From Marine Group II euryarchaeote MED-G33 (lineage in GTDB: Archaea; Thermoplasmatota; Poseidoniia; Poseidoniales; Thalassarchaeaceae), in the NCBI GenBank assembly GCA_949538655.1, contig CATISE010000078.1, positions 1-34,400 on the forward strand: a DNA stretch of 34,400 nt, read 5' to 3'. Under the pieces are notes generated by a model. The model had not been told where the DNA came from, did not search any database, and worked only from the letters and a program-made list of their open reading frames with translations. Position 1 is the first letter of the stretch. Each line of letters begins with the position of its first letter. A program made the translations under genes and the position numbers. Of this stretch, positions 1 through 7,296 are shown piece by piece.

Positions 1-1
1 C

Positions 2-175
2 ACAATAGCCAGAATGGGTGATGCCTGTCCAACTTGGGAAGGAGTTTTACCAACTCAAGAGATTAACCTAAACAATGAATCATCAGGAGGTAGTTCCAAC
101 CTAAGTAGTTCATTTTCCATGTCACTTTCTGTGATTTCGGTGGTGATGGCTGCTGTGGTAATTCGTAAAGAATAA
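2..175 (+). CDS. C-terminal fragment of a membrane-anchored protein
   Basis: The frame that starts at base 2 stays open to a TAA at 173-175 and gives 57 residues; the start lies outside the window. The visible part is a short polar Ser/Asn/Gly-rich linker followed by one hydrophobic helix (SVISVVMAAVV) and a four-residue basic tail, RKE at the end. This is the C-terminal anchor layout of other surface proteins in the window (3812-7165, 30643-33903), so the missing part is probably a secreted domain. Nothing else can be said about function. The next gene, on the other strand, ends 182 bases away; I see no clear gene in that gap. Confidence 0.6.
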   Translation, partial: TIARMGDACPTWEGVLPTQEINLNNESSGGSSNLSSSFSMSLSVISVVMAAVVIRKE

Positions 176-357
176 CAAGCAGAAAATGTATTGATTTATC
201 CAGATGGTATGGGATTAGACTCACAAAAGTGAACAAGTGGTTTACTTATGATCACGAGGGGTTATGCTAAACACCCTTGTACGCAATCAGTCTGTTAAAA
301 AGGGGTCGCAGTGCGTCCTATTCGTGCGTACCCATGCGTTCGTGGACCCTTTGACAA

Positions 358-1179
358 TCAAGCGATACGATCCACAGTCTCTGGTGTAATGGCTTCATCC
401 TTGGTAACACGGAATGAAATGGCTTTGAGATTCTCAGGTCCATTTCTGAACTTCCGAATAACCATCCGTGTTTCAAAATCGGTTCCAAGCATTCCAACTT
501 CGAATTCCATGACAATATCACAAATGGAACGCAACTCACGCTCCACCGATTTGTCAACCATGTCACTAGATACATTGAGCAAGAGAATACCTCTGTGCAA
601 TTGCGCATGTGCTTGAATCATTCGCAGCATCGAGATGACTCGAGATGGTTCATTTCTAGCGAAGAAAAAGTCGAGGTTATCGATTGCAGCTCGGAAGTAA
701 GTGGGCATAGAGGTCATCTGACTTGTGAGATCGGTTAGATAATCGTGGATGTCATTATCGACGAATCTGGTTTGTGCAAGTCTCTGAATGTCTTGCATTG
801 TAAAACCCTCAAGCCTGTAACGACTGGCTCGTAAATCACGTTCCAAGACATTGCGGTTGTATTCTTCACCCATGGTGCGTACCATGATGTCAGTGGGCCA
901 ATCATATCGACGGAATAGTGAAAGAATTTCAGCTTGACTTTCAGCCGTGGAAATCAGCAATGTCTTTTCGGCATCTTCAGCAACCGATACAAATTGTTTC
1001 CCAAACAAATCCATTCCTGCACCTTGGTTTCCAATGGCCAGCAGTGTAAATCCACGTGGAATGCTGCCTTCATTGAGTGGACTACCAGTCAAGATTGCAT
1101 CGAATTTGGGTGAGCCAATACTTGCCATGTCACCATAGAACTCTTCATCATCGGCATCAAATCGAACAGTTGTTGTCAT
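358..1179 (-). CDS. KaiC/RecA-like protein with a degenerate P-loop
   Basis: A 273-residue RecA-fold protein of the archaeal KaiC-like class. The N-terminal part has the usual strand before a P-loop, but the loop reads GNQGAGMDLF (about residues 50-59): the Lys and Ser/Thr needed to hold phosphate are absent. A Walker B-like strand (AAIDNLDFFF, Asp about 167) is kept. I infer it binds nucleotide weakly or not at all and acts as a regulatory partner. The start at 1179 is chosen because ATG follows GAGAGGTG at good spacing; a TTG at 1194 in the same frame lies upstream of that site. It is the last gene of a four-gene set, 11 bases after the stop of the preceding gene. Archaellum FlaH is another KaiC-like ATPase with reduced activity, but nothing here identifies this as FlaH. 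Confidence 0.75.
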   Translation of the reverse strand: MTTTVRFDADDEEFYGDMASIGSPKFDAILTGSPLNEGSIPRGFTLLAIGNQGAGMDLFGKQFVSVAEDAEKTLLISTAESQAEILSLFRRYDWPTDIMVRTMGEEYNRNVLERDLRASRYRLEGFTMQDIQRLAQTRFVDNDIHDYLTDLTSQMTSMPTYFRAAIDNLDFFFARNEPSRVISMLRMIQAHAQLHRGILLLNVSSDMVDKSVERELRSICDIVMEFEVGMLGTDFETRMVIRKFRNGPENLKAISFRVTKDEAITPETVDRIA

Positions 1180-1190
1180 ATCAGCACCTC

Positions 1191-1778
1191 TCAATGGATT
1201 ACGACCTGCCCACGGTCAATCAGGTCGGTGCAATACAGATCTAAATTTGCAAGCACACCTGGTGGTGTTTGGTCTGGAACGTTAACGATCGCCGTTAGCA
1301 CCTCACGTGCGCGAAACGTGTTGATGAATGTGTGAAGATATTCTGCCAGCATTCTCTTTTCATTGTAAATTGATAGTGCATTGACTGAATCAAGAATTAC
1401 GAAATTACCGGTTTCAGTGTATTCACCCAAGTGGTATAATGTCTGCAGCATGATTGACTCTAGCATGATTGGACTGTCTACAAATCGAACATTTGGATAG
1501 GGTATATTTGTGCCACCGATGAAACCACTTGACACCGTATCGATGAATTGAATTCCACTAGGGTCAACCCCAATTTGCTCAAGTGTTTGAATGACTTCTG
1601 TAGCGCTGCGAGATGCACAGATGTAGACACCTCTCATTTCAAAGCCCTGAATCAAAGGTTGCAACAATGAGGCGATAATCAACTCGGAATTACTCGTGCC
1701 GACACGAACCTGAATTGCTGATGAAGGTGTGGCTTCTTCAGCCAATTGCTGAGCGATACCTGTGTCCAATTCAATCAT
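1191..1778 (-). CDS. RecA/KaiC-like protein lacking Walker A
   Basis: A 195-residue protein with the alternating strand-helix pattern of a RecA-like domain. The first strand (IQVRVGTSN) leads into a loop with no glycine-rich GKT/S, so Walker A is missing. A Walker B-like strand is clear (NFVILDSVNAL, Asp about 130), followed by a helix rich in Phe/Leu (EYLHTFINTFRAREV) typical of archaeal KaiC-like proteins. It is shorter than a full KaiC domain (about 230-250). ATG at 1778 follows GGGGTG and lies inside the end of the previous gene, an 8-base overlap that implies translational coupling. A scaffold or signalling role beside the active ATPase at 1771-2619 is inference. Confidence 0.7.
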   Translation of the reverse strand: MIELDTGIAQQLAEEATPSSAIQVRVGTSNSELIIASLLQPLIQGFEMRGVYICASRSATEVIQTLEQIGVDPSGIQFIDTVSSGFIGGTNIPYPNVRFVDSPIMLESIMLQTLYHLGEYTETGNFVILDSVNALSIYNEKRMLAEYLHTFINTFRAREVLTAIVNVPDQTPPGVLANLDLYCTDLIDRGQVVIH

Positions 1779-2619
1779 TCACAGCACCCCACTTCAACAT
1801 CGGCGTGAGCATCACACCCTTCGGTGTCAACTCTAAGGCATATTTCGCTCGTGCGTGAGATGTCCCTCTCATTTTTACGACCTGAACAAATCGTAGAAGA
1901 TGCCCCATTCGCTCAACGTCTCCGAGCACGATGATACCATCGAGAATGGCTTCTTCAACACCGAATGATGACCAGTATGCCTTGGCACCTGAAGATGTAA
2001 TTTCTGAGACGAGCAATGCAGTACAACCGAGTGTAGCAAGTGCTTTTCCAAGTTTGAACAAGAAGTCACGAATCAATTGCTCACTTGGGATTTTGTAGCA
2101 CAACGTTGTGACTGAATCAATTACCAATCGAGTTACACCAATCGTGTTGACGATATCTGTAATCGACTTGACCATGGCGTCGATATCTGACAATTCAAAC
2201 GTCGACTTCGTCATCCCTAGCCAAGAGAACAGGACGTCCATGTCGAATACGTTGATCAAACCTTGATCCACCAGTTGCATGTCGAAAAAGTCGAATTGAC
2301 GGACGTTCTCAAGAAGTTTGACAGAGGGCTCCGTCGCAGAAAAATGGGCGCAAGCTTCTCCATTGCTTGCACCATTCACCAGGAATTCCATGCACATTGT
2401 TGTCTTGCCTGAACCACAGGTTCCGGCGACAAGAACGGTGGAACCGTAAGGGATTCCACCTCGCAAAATCTCATCCAACCCAGGAATTCCTGTGACACAC
2501 CTGTCACGCTGGTACTGGGGGGTCGGCATCATGGGAACAGTCCGCGATTCAACAGGCTGTAGATAAGCCGATTGACTCAGAGGTGCCGAATTCACCCCAA
2601 CTGACGAGTTTCTTACCAA
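1771..2619 (-). CDS. KaiC-like RecA-superfamily ATPase, intact
   Basis: A 282-residue single-domain KaiC-like ATPase. Visible motifs: the domain opening TGIPGLDEILRGGIP, Walker A GTCGSGKT (about residues 66-73), Walker B RLVIDSVTTL (Asp about 168), and the family's C-terminal strand pair VVKMRGTSHA ... YALELTPKGV. These are the ATP-binding and hydrolysis parts, so this is the likely active member of the three RecA-like proteins in the operon. Residues 1-40 are an unconserved polar leader. The start is uncertain: TTG at 2619 overlaps the upstream gene by 7 bases, and Met30/Met31 are alternatives. In archaea such ATPases serve in signalling or motility; the partner here cannot be named. Confidence 0.85.
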   Translation of the reverse strand: MVRNSSVGVNSAPLSQSAYLQPVESRTVPMMPTPQYQRDRCVTGIPGLDEILRGGIPYGSTVLVAGTCGSGKTTMCMEFLVNGASNGEACAHFSATEPSVKLLENVRQFDFFDMQLVDQGLINVFDMDVLFSWLGMTKSTFELSDIDAMVKSITDIVNTIGVTRLVIDSVTTLCYKIPSEQLIRDFLFKLGKALATLGCTALLVSEITSSGAKAYWSSFGVEEAILDGIIVLGDVERMGHLLRFVQVVKMRGTSHARAKYALELTPKGVMLTPMLKWGAVND

Positions 2620-3692
2620 CCGGGTGTACCGCCGTCAACAGCGGTCCAATTTGTCAAACTGCTCGGTGAGCCACCAAGGTTGTAGGTCATTGAGTGATTT
2701 GCCTGGATGTTCCACGTATTATCCCAAGTAATGACAATTACATCATACGTCAATACAGTACCAGGCCGAGTCCAACCAAGTGTGATGGAATCTCCCTCGG
2801 CAGCCAATGTATCGATTGTACCAGTTCCAAGCACACCACTAGATGCTAAATCAATCATTGGGACATTGTAGGGGTTGTACTGTGTGGCTGAATTGCCAGT
2901 GCAAATAACGCGTCCACCGGCAGCTACGGCTCCATCCTGAATCAACTCAAATGCTCCCGGCCGGGACATGCTCCATCCAGAAAGGTTCATCGCAAATCCA
3001 TCAGGGTTTTCCAATTCAATCCACTCTGGTGGACCGTTCAATGGGTCGGCCATAAATTCAGTAATTCTGAGTCCCGATGGCTCCCGTCCCGCATTGTGTA
3101 CTTCCAATGTTACGCGCACAGAATCATCACCTAGATGCATTACACGACTCGCAGTGGCACCTTGCGTTGCGCCGGAGCGGTGAGACCCGTCTGAGAAGAC
3201 AATTTCACCAATGCTTGATTCGTCAGCACTTTGTACGATTATAATCGTTAGATTGATACTCAATCCTTCATCGATTCCAAGGCCATGAATGAGACGATCT
3301 TCTGTCACATTCCCGAGTGCTGAAATCCGATTCAAATCAAGATGCCCATCGCCATCCCCGATTGCGGGCAATAGATCAGCAGTGAGCAATGTACTGGCGT
3401 TGTATACATGCCAATCATCGGTTGAATTTTCGATATCACGGATTCCAGCGTCCCTTAACACAACATGGCCCTTAGAATCTGTCAATCTTTCGAGACTATC
3501 GATGGCCATTTTATCCAGTCGATCTGTGTCGGCCACATTGCTCCCCAGTTTCAGCTGGCTAAGGGCAAGAAAAGCACTGACGATGACCAAGAAAAGCACG
3601 AACGCGGAGAGGAATTCAACCACTGCCGTCAAGCCTCTCTCGTCGCGCACTTTTCGTGCGCTCGCGACCGCGTTCCCGCCCCGCCTCATCAT
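2613..3692 (-). CDS. pilin-like secreted protein with lamin-tail domain
   Basis: A 359-residue protein. After a basic leader comes DERG followed by LTAVVEFLSAFVLFLVIVSA: a positively charged stretch, a Gly at position 20, a Glu six residues later, then a 20-residue hydrophobic helix. That is the layout of an archaeal class III (type IV pilin-like) signal. Residues about 207-355 form a lamin-tail domain: ITEFMADP, PPEWIELENP, NLSGWSMS, a GRVICTG strand and the closing NWTAVDGGTPGW. Lamin-tail domains are known on secreted proteins and are thought to aid binding or anchoring. The middle part, about 60-200, is unassigned. ATGATG at 3687-3692 gives two possible starts; no ribosome site is seen. 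It is the first gene of the KaiC operon and diverges from 3812. Confidence 0.7.
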   Translation of the reverse strand: MMRRGGNAVASARKVRDERGLTAVVEFLSAFVLFLVIVSAFLALSQLKLGSNVADTDRLDKMAIDSLERLTDSKGHVVLRDAGIRDIENSTDDWHVYNASTLLTADLLPAIGDGDGHLDLNRISALGNVTEDRLIHGLGIDEGLSINLTIIIVQSADESSIGEIVFSDGSHRSGATQGATASRVMHLGDDSVRVTLEVHNAGREPSGLRITEFMADPLNGPPEWIELENPDGFAMNLSGWSMSRPGAFELIQDGAVAAGGRVICTGNSATQYNPYNVPMIDLASSGVLGTGTIDTLAAEGDSITLGWTRPGTVLTYDVIVITWDNTWNIQANHSMTYNLGGSPSSLTNWTAVDGGTPGW

Positions 3693-3780
3693 GCTGCCAT
3701 AATGGTCGCATCCATCAACCCTGTGGCTAGATTCGTAGTGTCGTACAATCCTTCTGTTGCAGTGTCAGTTCGCCGAGGGG

Positions 3781-3786
3781 TATTTA
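3781..3786 (+). promoter_or_regulatory. probable TATA box for the 3812 gene
   Basis: TATTTA is centred about 28 bases before ATG 3812, the distance seen for leaderless archaeal genes. It supports ATG 3812 over GTG 3797 as the start. Weak on its own; the spacing recurs at 12305, 18320 and 25141. Confidence 0.4.
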
Positions 3787-3811
3787 CGGGCCGTTTGTGG
3801 TCGTCGGTTCA

Positions 3812-6800
3812 ATGGGTTCAGTCCAGCGCGCCCTACGGGCGCGGAAGCAGCACCGTGCGAGCGGCTTGGTTTTGCTGATGATTTTCAGCTCTCTAGCGGC
3901 ATTTTTGGCACCCGTTCAAGCCAGTATTGCCACAGACGATTTGGCGATTGTGTCAGCGATTGAACCTCAACCGGAGATTCATTATGACTCCGACGACCTA
4001 ATCGATTGGACGCCCAGTGTTTTGATTGAAAATCAATATAATTTCAATGCCGTGGCTCGTACAATCGATCTCGAGATTTGTGGTGGTGATCACACCGGAC
4101 TTGCTACCTGCCCGGCTCAACATATTGTGAAAGAAGCATCCGCACAATCTCCAAATCTCAATCGCTCAGGAGTCGATGGTGATTCAGCAATTGTTTCCTT
4201 TTGGTCGTTCTTGTGGTTCGTAGACGCGGGAGATATTTCGACGTATTCTGGCGTTTTCACAGTCATGTTCCATTTTGCGATTGAAGACAGCAACGCTGCC
4301 AATGACCACCTTCGATATACAGTAACAATCGAAGAGGACTTGGTCGATTTGATCGCCAATGATCATGATGTTGACACATCAGTGGTATACAATAGTGGTA
4401 CTCCGATTCCTGCCAATCTCGATGTGCGTAGCCGTTCATGGCCGCAAGGTCAAAGCTTCTACACCCATTGGTCGATGCATTTGATCAGCCCATTGGTTGC
4501 TGAATCCCAAGATTGTGTTGATTGGGATATGAATTTCACAGGTATAGGTGACGCGGATGGTTCGGGTGAATTGATTATTCACACTGCAAATCACTATAAT
4601 TCAACCTCGAGTATTCACTACACCCCGTTCGATATCGAAGTTATGCTCACCAATAACTCAAACAAACTCCTAGGCAACATTGCAGTCACAGGAACCGAAT
4701 GGGGCGTTAATCATGATGTCGAAGTTACTGCTTCAGTGAACGGAACAGAGGTATACACCGAAAATTGGCTATTCGTTGGTGATGGAACAGTCCAGACCCA
4801 GCAATACAATACCGATCTCGAAAATGGTACGCTTTGCTTCACAGTCAAGATGACTGTAGATGAAATGCAAGTTGCTGAAGACAATCATGAGGTGACCGGT
4901 TTTGATGGGACATACAATTCCCAAATGATTCCATTGCCCGACATCATCGCGCCTTTCGCTGATGATTTTGAAGTTCGCGCATGGGTGAATGGGACTCAAT
5001 TGGACCCTAATTTATACAATGATATGATTGTCTTTGATCTCACAGTTAACGATACCACCGATGTATGGATTCGCGAAGTTGTCCCAGCACGTGGCACCAC
5101 TACGTATGTTTTCCAGGGAGGGGAGTATCTCGTCCGGTTCCCTTACGGCGAACAGTCGATTCGTGTTGTATCTGGAAATATTGGTTGGGTGACTGCAACC
5201 TCGACAGTCGAAGTGAATCTCTACAATTTGGTTACCAATGAATTTGCTGCGGGCCCCTATACCTGCGAAGTTACACTAATGCCTGGGGAAGAAACCAATT
5301 GTGATTTTGATTTCTCTTCAACAGGACTCTACACCCTCAATGCATCGATTACAACCACCGATGGTAACATCGATTCTCTACCCAGTGACAACTGGTTCGA
5401 GCAAGCGATCATCATTGATTTTGGAGCGATTAATCCAACAATTGCAAACCCTTCACCAACGGATGTTTTCGAAACCGGACAAAATATTCTCGCTGTTGCT
5501 GCAGTCGACCCACAGGCTCCAATGCCGTTAAATTACACATGGAGGATGAATTTCATGGAGATTTTGGGCTATGGGGCAGTCACCAATGTCACATTGCCCA
5601 TGGGCGAGTGGGTTCTAACCCTATATGTGACAGATGAAGCTGGAAATCTTGAAATCGCCACACAAAACATTCGTATTCTCAACAGAGTTGAATTGCAATC
5701 GATGCCTTACGTCACAGATGGTGTAGCGATTTCTACCTACTCAATGGAACTCGATTTCGATCCACCTCAATTGCCTCCGCCTGGAGTTTTCTATCCATCT
5801 GCATACAACAAAGGAATGGAGCCATTGGCCCTCTTCAACTTGACAATGGAATCCCCCTATGGTGTCGACATTAATGTAGACAGTATCGAAGCGTGGATTG
5901 ATTTGGACCAATTCCTCCCATCTTCAATCAATCAATCAACAGTCGAATTGTTGCGCTTATCAAATTGGTCCTCAACAGTCACAAATGAATTGGATGGTGC
6001 TGAGAGTTTTACCGTTTACAACAACGGTAGCCTACACATGACGTTGACCATGCACAATGGGGGCTCGTTCATGATTATTGGAGATCTAAGCCCCGTTGAA
6101 GTCAATCCTGCAAATTTGACCATGGTGCTCCAAAAAGATGGCCAAGTTCAACTGGAATGGGAAAATGAAGGAGATGTCGAGAATCCTTATTTCGGTGGCT
6201 GGAAGATTTTCAGAAAAGACACATTCCGATTTATTTTCCCGTATGATTCAGCTTCACACTTCGATGCATCAACCGGAGGTTATGCAATTACAGAAGTCTC
6301 GAGCGACACACAATCTTGGCAAGACCCCAATTTCTGGGAAGAAGGAACTTGCCTGTCCTATCTTGTGATGTCTCATAATCGTGCTGGGATGATTGATTGG
6401 CGGTTCGGAAACGTATCGAATGCGGTGTGGGATTCTGTGCAAGAACGCATGGTTGTCGACGAAGTTTGTGTCGATGATTCAGATCCTGGGACCACAGTAC
6501 AGAGCATGGATGCAATAGCCACCTTCGACAATAATTCCAAGCGCCACACGATTCATGTTAGTTGGACATGGCCCGAAATTGATGATGAAGGGCCATTGGC
6601 CTGGAATCTCTATCGCTCTCAAGTTGTACTACCGAGCGTCACTTACATGGAACCACTCGTCATTGGATTGCAGGGCACACCAGGTGAGACAGAATGGTTC
6701 AATGAATCAGAAAGTGGATTGCGTGAATCAATCAAGGTAGAGCAATTCTACTACTATGTGTTGGTCCCATTTGATGCGGTTGGGAACAGCGACTATCTTG

Positions 6801-7165
6801 TCCGGGATGCCAATGCGGTAGAAATCGAATTAGATGACATGTTCTGGGATTATCCTCACAATCAACCTCCGATTGAAGGTTGTAGGGACAGTAGTGCTGA
6901 AAATTACGATTCTGAAGCATTGATCGAAGATGGCTCGTGTACTTATCCCTGGGATGGCCGTCTTCAGAATGATCTCAAATCAGGAGCATTCCAGCAGGCA
7001 GGAATTGTTTGTCTTGCCTTGGGTGTGATGAATATGCTGATGATTCCTATGCTCATTAACAAGTTCAAGGAACAGAAGGTCAAACTCAAGCGAAAGCGTG
7101 CCAGGCAAAAGCGACTTTCTGGTGTTGAAGACTTCGCTGACGATTTAGAGGACTTCTTCGATTGA
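3812..7165 (+). CDS. giant surface protein with C-terminal anchor
   Basis: A 1117-residue secreted protein. It has an N-terminal signal peptide (LVLLMIFSSLAAFLAPVQA), a long extracytoplasmic part rich in beta strands with many N-x-S/T sites, and a C-terminal membrane helix (IVCLALGVMNMLMIPMLI) followed by a very basic cytoplasmic tail (KLKRKRARQKR). Parts resemble Ig-like and fibronectin-type folds, including a stretch near residue 760 with GWKIFRKDTF and WNLYRS near 930. Just before the anchor lies GCRDSSAENYD ... EDGSCTYP (about residues 1023-1046), a motif seen in secreted proteins of marine bacteria and archaea. Function is unknown; adhesion or substrate binding is a guess. ATG 3812 is preferred to GTG 3797. 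The stop codon is directly followed by a tRNA-Ser on the other strand. Confidence 0.8.
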   Translation: MGSVQRALRARKQHRASGLVLLMIFSSLAAFLAPVQASIATDDLAIVSAIEPQPEIHYDSDDLIDWTPSVLIENQYNFNAVARTIDLEICGGDHTGLATCPAQHIVKEASAQSPNLNRSGVDGDSAIVSFWSFLWFVDAGDISTYSGVFTVMFHFAIEDSNAANDHLRYTVTIEEDLVDLIANDHDVDTSVVYNSGTPIPANLDVRSRSWPQGQSFYTHWSMHLISPLVAESQDCVDWDMNFTGIGDADGSGELIIHTANHYNSTSSIHYTPFDIEVMLTNNSNKLLGNIAVTGTEWGVNHDVEVTASVNGTEVYTENWLFVGDGTVQTQQYNTDLENGTLCFTVKMTVDEMQVAEDNHEVTGFDGTYNSQMIPLPDIIAPFADDFEVRAWVNGTQLDPNLYNDMIVFDLTVNDTTDVWIREVVPARGTTTYVFQGGEYLVRFPYGEQSIRVVSGNIGWVTATSTVEVNLYNLVTNEFAAGPYTCEVTLMPGEETNCDFDFSSTGLYTLNASITTTDGNIDSLPSDNWFEQAIIIDFGAINPTIANPSPTDVFETGQNILAVAAVDPQAPMPLNYTWRMNFMEILGYGAVTNVTLPMGEWVLTLYVTDEAGNLEIATQNIRILNRVELQSMPYVTDGVAISTYSMELDFDPPQLPPPGVFYPSAYNKGMEPLALFNLTMESPYGVDINVDSIEAWIDLDQFLPSSINQSTVELLRLSNWSSTVTNELDGAESFTVYNNGSLHMTLTMHNGGSFMIIGDLSPVEVNPANLTMVLQKDGQVQLEWENEGDVENPYFGGWKIFRKDTFRFIFPYDSASHFDASTGGYAITEVSSDTQSWQDPNFWEEGTCLSYLVMSHNRAGMIDWRFGNVSNAVWDSVQERMVVDEVCVDDSDPGTTVQSMDAIATFDNNSKRHTIHVSWTWPEIDDEGPLAWNLYRSQVVLPSVTYMEPLVIGLQGTPGETEWFNESESGLRESIKVEQFYYYVLVPFDAVGNSDYLVRDANAVEIELDDMFWDYPHNQPPIEGCRDSSAENYDSEALIEDGSCTYPWDGRLQNDLKSGAFQQAGIVCLALGVMNMLMIPMLINKFKEQKVKLKRKRARQKRLSGVEDFADDLEDFFD

Positions 7166-7251
7166 TGGCGCGACGTGGGAGATTTGAACTCCCGTGGGTG
7201 AACCCACTGGTTTAGCAAACCAGCGCAATGGCCAGACTATGCGAACGTCGC
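7166..7251 (-). tRNA. tRNA-Ser(GCT)
   Basis: Read on the minus strand it folds as a class II tRNA: acceptor GCGACGT / ACGTCGC, anticodon arm CTGGT-TTGCTAA-ACCAG with anticodon GCT, a long variable arm (GTGGGTTCACCCAC region), T arm GGGAG-TTCAAAT-CTCCC, discriminator G, and an encoded CCA. The long variable arm and the GCT anticodon agree on serine (AGC/AGT codons). Its CCA end abuts the stop codon of the plus-strand gene ending at 7165 with no spacer. Confidence 0.95.
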
Positions 7252-7275
7252 AGTGGCCGCACGACCAGCATTTTT

Positions 7276-7283
7276 CATTTAAG
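7276..7283 (-). promoter_or_regulatory. probable TATA box for tRNA-Ser
   Basis: The minus strand reads CTTAAATG, centred about 29 bases before the tRNA 5' end at 7251, in the short gap after the gyrA stop. The tRNA may also be reached by read-through from gyrA. Confidence 0.4.
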
Positions 7284-7296
7284 CCGAGTGGTTTAC

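Noticed and set aside
176..357. Possible RNA gene or repeat in the first gap
   Set aside because: Several GTGCGT-like copies and a weak GGGG/CCCC pairing near 255-290, but no convincing fold, T-run or repeat unit.
358..3692. An archaellum (fla/arl) operon
   Set aside because: The pilin-like start and KaiC-like ATPases are suggestive, but there is no FlaI-type ATPase, FlaJ or flagellin gene, so the name is not supported.
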